From positions 1-64,000 of the forward strand of contig FNPS01000003.1 of the NCBI GenBank assembly GCA_900107365.1: 64,000 bases of DNA. The letters run 5' to 3'. The position numbers were made by a program, and so were the translations under genes. Every line of letters begins with the position of its first letter. Position 1 is the first letter of the stretch. Shown one piece after another: positions 1 through 7,165 of the stretch. Below the pieces are notes generated by a model. That model did not search any database. It saw only the letters and a list, made by a program, of their open reading frames with translations, and was not told the DNA's origin. Source of the DNA: Flavobacterium aquidurense. GTDB taxonomy: Bacteria; Bacteroidota; Bacteroidia; Flavobacteriales; Flavobacteriaceae.

Positions 1-2
1 TA

Positions 3-35
3 GACGGTGGCGTATCAATGGGCTTCTATAGATAA
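3..35 (+). CDS. Possible 3' end of an upstream gene (partial)
   Basis: The first 35 bases can be read in frame 3 as the tail DGGVSMGFYR followed by TAA. Frame 1 begins with a stop, and frame 2 gives an unconvincing RRWRINGLL. The terminator-like hairpin at 86-117 on the same strand supports a gene ending here. Ten residues are too few to name the product. Confidence 0.3.
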   Translation, partial: DGGVSMGFYR

Positions 36-85
36 AAATAGTTTTTTTTAAGTTTGTTTAAGCAAAAGTGGTTTTTTGTGAAATT

Positions 86-117
86 AACGTCCGACAGCCC
101 TCGGACGTTATTTTTTT
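86..117 (+). terminator. Rho-independent terminator
   Basis: A perfect 9-bp stem, AACGTCCGA (86-94) and TCGGACGTT (101-109), has a 6-base loop and is followed by A and a run of seven T. It separates whatever lies left of the window from the pectin locus. Confidence 0.8.
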
Positions 118-127
118 GTAATTATTT

Positions 128-267
128 ACCACAGAGAGCACAAAGATTTTTTTCTTCTTAACTTAAAAAAAACACTGAGTTCACAAAGCTAAATCAAACA
201 TAGCTTTGTGAACTTTGTGTTTTTTACAAGTAATCCTAGATAAAAATCCTTGTGCTCGCTGTGGTAA
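128..267. repeat. Nested intergenic palindrome
   Basis: Outer arms of the type ACCACAGAGAGCACAAAGAT pair imperfectly with the complement ending near 267. Inner arms GTTCACAAAGCTA and TAGCTTTGTGAAC pair perfectly. The structure belongs with the other gap palindromes of this window (CACAGA-type class). No ORF is visible in 36-462. The only other item in this gap is the sequence TACAGGATA at 318-326. Confidence 0.7.
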
Positions 268-462
268 AAAACTATAATGTGTAAAAAATACACTTATTTT
301 AACAGATAACAGGAGGGTACAGGATACTTATATTTTAGGGTTACTTTAAATTGGTGCCTAATATTTCGATAAAATGTTAAAATTATTTAGAATATCAGTT
401 TTTTACTGATAAAATTTACATTCTAAATTATATTTAAGCATTATTAAAATTAAAAATATAAA

Positions 463-2970
463 ATGCGTTTACACACTGTCAATAAGCTACTTGTCCTTTT
501 TTTAATCATCTGTTCTGTTTTTTCAGCAACTGCAGCTGAGATTTGGGTTTCAACTTCTGGAAAAGATACTAATCCCGGAACAAAAGAAAGTCCGTTAGCG
601 ACTGTACAAATGGCAATGCGAAAAGCCAGAGAATTGCGTCGTCTAAAAGATTCCTCCATTAAAGACGGAATTCATATTATAGTTTCAGATGGAACGTATT
701 ACTTAAACGAACCTTTATTCGTAAGACCTGAAGATTCAGGAACTCCTGAAAGTCCAACCACAATTGAAGCTGCTGTAAATGCAAAACCAATTATAAGCGG
801 CGGACTGGAAATTAAGAATTGGAAAAAAGGCGCAACGATAAACGGAGTAAAAAAAGCAAACATATGGGTAGCCGATGCACCTCAAAAAGCAGGTGAAATA
901 ATCAATTACCGACAACTTTGGGTGAACGGAAAAAAAGCCGTTAGGGCAAAAAGTACTTCCGGAAACCAAATGGATCGCATATTATCATGGGATGCAAAAA
1001 CAGAAACGTGCTGGATTCCTTTTAAAGATAAATCCATAAAGTACGAGCCTGGAATGGAAATGTTTATCATTCAATGGTGGTCAACGGCTAATCTTCGTAT
1101 CAAAAATATTGAAGTACAAAAAGACAGCGCCCGACTTTCTTTTGAACAACCTGAAAGTCGCATTGAAAGCGAGCATCCGTGGCCAGCGCCGTGGATTTCA
1201 AAAAATAATGGAAATTCAGCATTTTATCTGAGCAACGGAATCGCTATGCTGAACGAACCTGGAGAATGGTTTTTGGATAAAAAAAATGCTAAGATCTATT
1301 ATATTCCGAGAACAGGTGAGGATTTAACTTCGGCTAAAATCACTGTTCCCGTTCTGGAAAATTTAGTGGAGATGAAAGGAACAATTGATTCACCGGTTCA
1401 TAATTTTAATTTCAAAGGAATCTCCTTTCAATACAGCAACTGGCTTCGTCCTTCGCAACAAGGTCACGTTCCGTTGCAGGCTGGGATGTATTTATTGGAT
1501 GCTTATAAACTGCAAATTCCCGGAACTCCAAATCAGGCGAATCTGGAAAATCAGGGTTGGGTTGGGAGACCGAGAGCAGCTGTTGAGGTGAATTATGCGC
1601 ATCATAATCAATTCGAATCTTGTCGTTTTGAACATTTATCTTCAACCGGATTAGATTTTAATAAAGGCACAAATCACAATACCATCAAAGGAAATTTATT
1701 CAAAGATATTGGCGGAAATGCTATGAGTATTGGTGTTTTTTCTGAAGAAGCTTTTGAAGCACATTTGCCTTTAGTTATAAAAGATGAAAGAGAAATTTGT
1801 TCAGATGAAGTAATTGCAGACAATTTAATTACCAATGTTGCCAACGAAGATTGGGGATGTTTGGGAATTGCAGCTGGTTTTGTAAAAAACCTTACCATTG
1901 AACACAACGAAATTTCGGATGTGGCCTATAGCGGAATTTCAATGGGCTGGGGTTGGACACACACTAAAAATGTGATGGAAAATAATAAAATTTTAGCCAA
2001 TAAAATTCATCATTATGCCAAACATCTTCATGATGTTTCCGGAATTTACACACTTTCATCACAGCCCAATAGCCGGATTGAGGAAAATTATATCGACAAA
2101 GTGTATTTCAGTCCCTACGCACACGATCCTTTTTTATGGTTGTACTTGTATACCGATGAAGGAAGTCAGGGATTTACCATAAAAAACAACTGGATTGCAA
2201 CAGAGAAAATCTTAAAAAATAATAACGGTCCGGAAGGAAATGTTTGGGAAAATAATAATCCATACGTAAGCACAAAAATAAAAGAGGCGGCCGGAATCAG
2301 AGCACCTTATACTGCTTTAACAAAAGAAGTACTTGTTGATGAAGCTTCAAGTTTACAAGAATTACCAAAATCGGTAGCGATCGAAATGGTAGGTTCTGAT
2401 TTTGATATTGAAAAAGTAAAATCAACTATAAAAGGTTTCCGAATTGTGGGTGAATCTTTGTACCAATGGAAAAATCATTTGGTGATTTACGGAAAAATGA
2501 ATCAGCCGGAAAGAACGAAAAAGAAGTTGGCGCTCGCATATCCATCGGCAGAAATAAAAATTTACGAAAAGCCTATTTACGATTTTCAGAATTTTGAAAG
2601 ATGTAAAGATTCTAAACCGGCATCAGAATGGGAAAATATCGTTCTAACAGCGAATTTGGTAAATGACGAAAAATTGCAAAAAGAGTATGTCGATTATCAC
2701 ACCACTCAATTTGAAAAATGGCCGGAAATCGCAAAAGGATTCTGCAACGCCGATTTTCAGCAATTGCAGGTTTTCAAAAACGGAAGACAATTAATGTTGG
2801 TCATCAGTATTCCGAAAGGCGAAAGTCTGGATAAACTGAATCCAAAAACAACAGAAAATAATCCACGTGTAGACGATTGGAACGCCCTAATGAAAAAATA
2901 CCAAACCGGTATAGAAGGCGCAAAACCTGATGAAACTTGGATTTTCTTAAACAAAGTAGAAACAAAATAA
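463..2970 (+). CDS. GH141-like beta-helix glycosidase with C-terminal L-rhamnose mutarotase-like domain
   Basis: 835 residues with a Sec signal of about 25. Residues ~26-620 have the pattern of a right-handed parallel beta-helix enzyme: an N-terminal IWVSTSGKDTNPGTKESPLA block, then short Asn-rich turns such as IEHNEIS. The closest family I recognise is GH141, which includes the RG-II alpha-L-fucosidase of B. theta. The last ~111 residues (from 725) look like an L-rhamnose mutarotase: EYVDYH with Y745 and H746, WPE at 753-755, then GRQLML and a DDW...MKKYQ helix. The ~100 residues before it may be a degenerate second ferredoxin-like unit. Mutarotases are normally separate cytoplasmic proteins, so a secreted fusion is unusual. 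A palindrome at 2975-3085 separates it from the next gene. The family call is by pattern, not by search; the mutarotase call is the firmer of the two. Confidence 0.75.
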   Translation: MRLHTVNKLLVLFLIICSVFSATAAEIWVSTSGKDTNPGTKESPLATVQMAMRKARELRRLKDSSIKDGIHIIVSDGTYYLNEPLFVRPEDSGTPESPTTIEAAVNAKPIISGGLEIKNWKKGATINGVKKANIWVADAPQKAGEIINYRQLWVNGKKAVRAKSTSGNQMDRILSWDAKTETCWIPFKDKSIKYEPGMEMFIIQWWSTANLRIKNIEVQKDSARLSFEQPESRIESEHPWPAPWISKNNGNSAFYLSNGIAMLNEPGEWFLDKKNAKIYYIPRTGEDLTSAKITVPVLENLVEMKGTIDSPVHNFNFKGISFQYSNWLRPSQQGHVPLQAGMYLLDAYKLQIPGTPNQANLENQGWVGRPRAAVEVNYAHHNQFESCRFEHLSSTGLDFNKGTNHNTIKGNLFKDIGGNAMSIGVFSEEAFEAHLPLVIKDEREICSDEVIADNLITNVANEDWGCLGIAAGFVKNLTIEHNEISDVAYSGISMGWGWTHTKNVMENNKILANKIHHYAKHLHDVSGIYTLSSQPNSRIEENYIDKVYFSPYAHDPFLWLYLYTDEGSQGFTIKNNWIATEKILKNNNGPEGNVWENNNPYVSTKIKEAAGIRAPYTALTKEVLVDEASSLQELPKSVAIEMVGSDFDIEKVKSTIKGFRIVGESLYQWKNHLVIYGKMNQPERTKKKLALAYPSAEIKIYEKPIYDFQNFERCKDSKPASEWENIVLTANLVNDEKLQKEYVDYHTTQFEKWPEIAKGFCNADFQQLQVFKNGRQLMLVISIPKGESLDKLNPKTTENNPRVDDWNALMKKYQTGIEGAKPDETWIFLNKVETK

Positions 2971-2974
2971 GAGA

Positions 2975-3085
2975 TAGCCACGAATTCACGAATTATTCTT
3001 TTACTAATCTAACTAATTATTAATTCGAATTATTCGAAAAATATAAAAAGTAGTATTAAAATAATAATTCGTGAATTCGTGGCTA
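2975..3085. repeat. Intergenic palindrome, CACGAATT class
   Basis: Perfect 23-bp arms at 2975-2997 and 3063-3085, each containing CACGAATTCACGAATT or its complement, flank an AT-rich loop. Three more copies lie at 20008-20064, 42413-42481 and 53740-53834. Confidence 0.9.
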
Positions 3086-3118
3086 TAAAAATAACTATCA
3101 AAAACTAAAATAAAACCA

Positions 3119-4183
3119 ATGTTAAAAATCGCCATTTTAGGACTTGGAGAAGGTCGCAGCACAATGTCGGCAGCTTTAAAAAGCGCGAAATTGGAGCTCG
3201 TAAAAGTATGTGACCGAAATGAAGAATTGTGTAAACAAAGAGCAAAGGAATTTGATTTTCATTCGTACACCACAAATTATGATGATTTATTAAATGATTC
3301 TGCAATTGATATTATTGCTATTTATACACCGGATCATCTTCATGCCGATCATGTTAAACAAGCTTTATTGCACGGAAAACACGTCGTTTGTACCAAGCCT
3401 TTTATTGATAATCTAGCCGATGCAAAAGAATTATTAGCCTTGAGCGAGAAAACCGGAAAGAAAGTTTTCATAGGTCAAAGTTCAAGATTTTTTGAACCTG
3501 CAAAAAGACAAAGAAATGATTTTGAAGCGGGATTAATTGGTGATTTAATTACAATCGAAGCGCATTATCACGCCGATCACAGATGGTTTTTAGAAAAAGA
3601 ATGGTCGTTATTGCAATCTTTCAAATGGCTTTATGGAGGCTTAAGTCACCCTGTCGATTTCATCAGATGGTATTTACCCAATATTGAAGAAGTAATGGGT
3701 TACGGAATGATCAGCAGTAATGGAAGTGTGGCAGGTTTAAAAAATGAAGATACGATGCACTTCATCTTCAAAGCAACTGACGGAAGAATTGCCAGAGTTA
3801 GCGGAGTTTACACTTCACCTACACAACCGGCCCAAAGAGATAGCGGAATGAGTACCATTCTAAGAGCGACCGAAGGTGCAAGCCAGGCCGATTATCACGA
3901 ATTGCGTTATGCTATTACAGACAAAACTGGTGAAGAAAAAGTAATAACCTGGGGCGATGCGACTTTAAAACATTATTTCCGTTTTGAAGGCCAAAGCCAT
4001 CATGCGGGAGAATATCAAAATTATCTGGAGTATTTTGTAGACAGTATCGAGCTAAATTTTACAGCTTATCCGGACATGAAAGAAGGTATCGGAACCGTGG
4101 CTTTATTACAGGCGATGGACAAATCTTTACAAACCGGAATGCCAGTTAAAATAGCTGATGTTTTAAAAGAATATGAGCTATGA
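3119..4183 (+). CDS. Gfo/Idh/MocA-family NAD(P)-dependent oxidoreductase
   Basis: 354 residues with no signal peptide, so cytoplasmic. The N-terminal Rossmann fold shows the GxGxG glycines G8, G10 and G12. K93-P94 in CTKPF match the family's catalytic (E)KP motif, and GGLSHPVDF (G173, H177, D180) is the family's GGxxxHxxD motif. Members oxidise, reduce or epimerise sugars and sugar acids; the substrate cannot be read from sequence. Its stop overlaps the start of the symporter gene by four bases (ATGA), so the two are translationally coupled. A role on a monosaccharide brought in by that symporter is a reasonable inference. With the symporter and the toxin-antitoxin pair it is among the few non-exported products here. 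Confidence 0.9.
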   Translation: MLKIAILGLGEGRSTMSAALKSAKLELVKVCDRNEELCKQRAKEFDFHSYTTNYDDLLNDSAIDIIAIYTPDHLHADHVKQALLHGKHVVCTKPFIDNLADAKELLALSEKTGKKVFIGQSSRFFEPAKRQRNDFEAGLIGDLITIEAHYHADHRWFLEKEWSLLQSFKWLYGGLSHPVDFIRWYLPNIEEVMGYGMISSNGSVAGLKNEDTMHFIFKATDGRIARVSGVYTSPTQPAQRDSGMSTILRATEGASQADYHELRYAITDKTGEEKVITWGDATLKHYFRFEGQSHHAGEYQNYLEYFVDSIELNFTAYPDMKEGIGTVALLQAMDKSLQTGMPVKIADVLKEYEL

Positions 4184-5760
4184 ACAGTATCTACGATAAG
4201 TTAACCACCTTAGATTTTATCATTGTTGCCGTTTATTTAGTAGCCTTATTAATTATTGGTTACGTAGTAAGTGTGAAACAAAGCAAGAAAAACGAAACAC
4301 TTTTTCTGGCCGGAAATTCACTAAAATGGTACAGCATCGGGTTTAATATGTGGGGTACCAATGTTGGTCCATCCTCCTTATTGGCTTTTGCGAGTATTGG
4401 TTATGCAACCGGAATTGTAGCCGGAAATTTTGAGTGGTACGCCTTTGTTTTTTTACTGCTTTTGGCCATGGTTTTTGCACCGCGTTATATTGCGAGCAAA
4501 GTCAGTACGATGCCGGAATATATGGGAAAACGTTACGGCGACAGCACACAAAATATTTTGGCCTGGTACGCTTTGGTGAAAATTTTGGTAAGTTGGTTAT
4601 CGTTAGGATTATTTAGTGGAGGAGTTTTGGTACGTCAGATTCTCGGAATTCCGATGTGGCAGAGTGTTACTGTTTTAGTTATTTTTTCCGGAATTTTTAC
4701 TTTCGCAGGAGGATTGAAAGCCATTGCAAAAGTGAATGTTTTTCAGATGATTTTATTAATTGTCGTTTCCTTGACCTTATCTTATTTAGGATTGCAAAAA
4801 GTGGGAGGCATCAGTGCTTTAATAGCTAAAACACCTTCTAATTTTTGGAATTTAGTGCAGCCTGCAAGCGACGCACATTATCCGTGGCCGGCTATTTTGT
4901 TGGGATATCCGGTTGCGGCGGTTGCTTTTTTCTGTACCGATCAATCGATGGTGCAGAGTGTTTTGGGCGCAAAGAATTTAGAGCACGGACAATTGGGCGT
5001 AAATTTCATTGGCTGGCTAAAAGTATTGGCGTTGCCTTTGTTTATTTTACCCGGAATTCTGTGTTATGTTTTATATCCGGAATTGGGCAAAAATTCTGAT
5101 TTGGCCTATATGACCATGGTGACTAATTTATTCCCAAGTGGAATGAACGGTTTGGTGATTTGTGTGATGATTGCGGTTTTGGTAGGAACAATTGGTTCAT
5201 CCTTAAACGCCTTAAGCACCGTTTTTACCAATGATATTTATGTAAAGAAAATCAACCCGACGGCTACTATTAAAGAACAAATTAAAATTGGTCGTATCAC
5301 AATTGCAGCCGGATGTTTATTCGCCATTTTGATTGCCGTTGCCATTGACAATATAAAAGGACAAAATTTATTTAATATTTTTCAGGCCGTTTTAGGATTT
5401 TTAGCACCTTCCTTATCTGTTGTTTTCCTGTTGAGTATCTTCTGGAAACGCACTACAAAGAAAGCAGTAAACGCAACATTATCCTGGGGATCTGCTTTTA
5501 GTTTATTTGTTGGAGTTTTATATTTATGGATTTTTCCTGCGGATAAATATCCTGTTTGGCCTCACTTTTTATTGATCTCTTTTTACATTTTCGCGACATT
5601 ATTAGTATCGGCAATTATTATTTCGTTAGCAGATAAAACTCCGGAAACTAATTTTGTGAGTGAAACTGATGTTCCTAAAACTAGTAAAAAAGTCAAGTTA
5701 TTGTTTGCGCTTCTTGGGGTTGTAATTTTGAGTTTGTATTTTATTTTTAATGGGAATTAG
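4180..5760 (+). CDS. Sodium:solute symporter (SSS family)
   Basis: 526 residues, strongly hydrophobic throughout, with about 14 predicted membrane helices. The region GTNVGPSSLLAFASIGYATG is typical of helix 2-3 in SGLT-like sodium/sugar symporters, followed by the family's YIASKVSTMPEYMGKRYG segment. The start codon overlaps the stop of the oxidoreductase gene (ATGA). It would move a sugar or sugar acid released in the periplasm into the cytoplasm, complementing SusC in the outer membrane; that substrate link is inferred from context. A terminator follows at 5790-5821. Confidence 0.92.
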   Translation: MNSIYDKLTTLDFIIVAVYLVALLIIGYVVSVKQSKKNETLFLAGNSLKWYSIGFNMWGTNVGPSSLLAFASIGYATGIVAGNFEWYAFVFLLLLAMVFAPRYIASKVSTMPEYMGKRYGDSTQNILAWYALVKILVSWLSLGLFSGGVLVRQILGIPMWQSVTVLVIFSGIFTFAGGLKAIAKVNVFQMILLIVVSLTLSYLGLQKVGGISALIAKTPSNFWNLVQPASDAHYPWPAILLGYPVAAVAFFCTDQSMVQSVLGAKNLEHGQLGVNFIGWLKVLALPLFILPGILCYVLYPELGKNSDLAYMTMVTNLFPSGMNGLVICVMIAVLVGTIGSSLNALSTVFTNDIYVKKINPTATIKEQIKIGRITIAAGCLFAILIAVAIDNIKGQNLFNIFQAVLGFLAPSLSVVFLLSIFWKRTTKKAVNATLSWGSAFSLFVGVLYLWIFPADKYPVWPHFLLISFYIFATLLVSAIIISLADKTPETNFVSETDVPKTSKKVKLLFALLGVVILSLYFIFNGN

Positions 5761-5789
5761 ATTTTTTCTTTAGTATATCATATGCCAAG

Positions 5790-5821
5790 AACGCTTTCTT
5801 TTTTAGGGAAGCGTTTTTTAT
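5790..5821 (+). terminator. Rho-independent terminator after the symporter gene
   Basis: AACGCTTTC (5790-5798) pairs with GGAAGCGTT (5808-5816), allowing one G-T pair, and is followed by a T run. It closes the first transcription block. Confidence 0.75.
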
Positions 5822-5914
5822 TTACTACTAAATTGAAAAGGGAAACTATTTTTAATTTGTAAGTTAATTTTTATAAATCTGGCTATTAAGTTTTGAGTTG
5901 ATGGAAGATCGAAA

Positions 5915-5949
5915 TAATTAAAGTTCGGTTTTTATCAGAACTTTAATTA
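5915..5949. promoter_or_regulatory. Operator-like palindrome over the toxin-antitoxin promoter
   Basis: Perfect 12-bp arms, TAATTAAAGTTC (5915-5926) and GAACTTTAATTA (5938-5949), are separated by 11 bases. The right arm overlaps the -7 box at 5948-5955. Antitoxins of this type usually repress their own promoter, so this is the likely antitoxin binding site (inference). Confidence 0.6.
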
Positions 5950-5955
5950 TATTTG
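5948..5955 (+). promoter_or_regulatory. Bacteroidota -7 promoter box of the toxin-antitoxin operon
   Basis: TATATTTG matches the TAnnTTTG consensus for the primary sigma factor of Bacteroidota. It lies 13 bases before the toxin start codon, so the leader would be very short. Confidence 0.65.
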
Positions 5956-5968
5956 CAAAGTCATTGTT

Positions 5969-6310
5969 ATGAGAATTATTGGGAAGAAGACCATTTTAAA
6001 GATTAAAAAGAAAAACATCGGGAATAAAAAATTATGTACTGAAATTGATAAACTAATTACAGATTTAGAAAACTTTGATTCTCGCGAAGAAAGTATTAAT
6101 AATATTAGAAACGATGCCGACTGTGTTCATTGTGATGGTTTCTATTTCTTTGATATTAATATCCATAGAACGCTAATTTTGATTGAGTTTGATGATGATG
6201 GACAAGCTACAATTGTTTGGGCTGGCACTCATCAGGAATATGAATCAACATTTAAAAATAATAAATTAACTATTGAGAAGTGGTTAAGAAAAAACAGTTA
6301 TATAGAATAA
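5969..6310 (+). CDS. higB: HigB-type mRNA interferase toxin
   Basis: 113 residues, cytoplasmic. The layout matches the HigB family of RelE-like ribosome-dependent mRNases: a short MRIIGKKT start, a central strand like RTLILIEF, then VWAGTHQEYE near the C-terminus, which resembles the family's RFIGTHAEYD motif. The stop codon TAA shares its last A with the ATG of the next gene, the usual tight coupling of a toxin-first pair. It is flanked by a private promoter and terminator and has no link to pectin enzymology, so it looks like an inserted stability module. The family call is by motif, not search. Confidence 0.75.
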   Translation: MRIIGKKTILKIKKKNIGNKKLCTEIDKLITDLENFDSREESINNIRNDADCVHCDGFYFFDINIHRTLILIEFDDDGQATIVWAGTHQEYESTFKNNKLTIEKWLRKNSYIE

Positions 6311-6870
6311 TGAAAACACAATTTGACATAGAAAAAGTAATAGAAAAGGGAGTAATTACAAATGAATTAGATTATGAAAGAGCCCTTATTTCTGATAGGA
6401 AACTCAGACTTCTTGCAAAGGAAAATATTCATTTTAAAAACCTAAGAGTCAAATTACGTGATATAATTGAAAAATATGAAAATTCTGAATGGAGTGATGT
6501 TGACGAAATTGACGACTATAAACTTATAGAAAACGACAAAGCTGAACAGATAGCAGAATTGGAAAGATTGTTTCTGGAGAATAGAAAACAAACAATAAGA
6601 AAAAAACTGAAAGAATTTGAATTAACCCAGGAAAATTTGGGTTCTATCTTGGGACATAAAAGCAAGACCCACATGTCAGAGCTTATGAATGGTATTAAAC
6701 CATTTACTTTAAAAGATTTAGTAATTATAAATCGGTTATTAAAAATTGAGATAGGACAATTGATACCTTTATTCCTTTCTAAAGAAGATCAAACTAAGAT
6801 AAAGGAAGCTGTGATTAAATTGGGGAAGCCAAAAATTAAGTTAACAAGTAGTGATTTGGTTGTATGCTAA
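6310..6870 (+). CDS. higA: HigA-type antitoxin, XRE helix-turn-helix
   Basis: 186 residues from the ATG at 6310, which overlaps the toxin stop by one base (TAATG). An in-frame start 30 bases earlier at 6280 lies inside the toxin gene and is less likely. Residues ~90-150 form a helix-turn-helix of the XRE/Cro type: LTQENLGSILG, then SKTHMSELMNG as the recognition region. The charged, helical N-terminal half probably binds the toxin. Such antitoxins neutralise the partner and repress the operon; the palindrome at 5915-5949 is the likely operator. A terminator follows at 6922-6952. Confidence 0.75.
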   Translation: MKTQFDIEKVIEKGVITNELDYERALISDRKLRLLAKENIHFKNLRVKLRDIIEKYENSEWSDVDEIDDYKLIENDKAEQIAELERLFLENRKQTIRKKLKEFELTQENLGSILGHKSKTHMSELMNGIKPFTLKDLVIINRLLKIEIGQLIPLFLSKEDQTKIKEAVIKLGKPKIKLTSSDLVVC

Positions 6871-6921
6871 TCATGAAAGTAGATACTAGAGTTCTCTCTT
6901 ATAATTATTTATAAAAATTCG

Positions 6922-6952
6922 AATGCTTCAAATTTTTTTGAGGCATTTTTTT
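6922..6952 (+). terminator. Rho-independent terminator after the antitoxin gene
   Basis: The stem AATGCTTCAAA with TTTGAGGCATT, around a short T-rich loop, contains one G-T pair and is followed by a T run. The rest of the gap to 7165 has no ORF; it must hold the promoter for the next block, but no clear consensus box is visible. Confidence 0.8.
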
Positions 6953-7165
6953 ATGCGCAGACTTTCCCAAACCAATGAATGATAAATCTGACAACAAATT
7001 ACGACTTCAATCAAAAATCAATTAAAATTTAATAAATTGTATAAAAAAATACGCATTAAATTATCTTCAATACAGATTTTAAGTTAAATCAGGTTGTTAA
7101 ACATGACACTACAGGTTGTGAAATGTAAAAATAACACTTATCTTTAGTCCCAAAATAAACTAACT

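Noticed and set aside
6280..6309. Earlier start for the antitoxin
   Set aside because: It lies inside the toxin gene. The ATG at 6310 has the typical TAATG coupling.
7110..7118. Fourth TACAGG-type regulatory site before the GH78 gene
   Set aside because: It reads TACAGGTTG, matches only six of nine positions and has no proper -7 box at the same distance.
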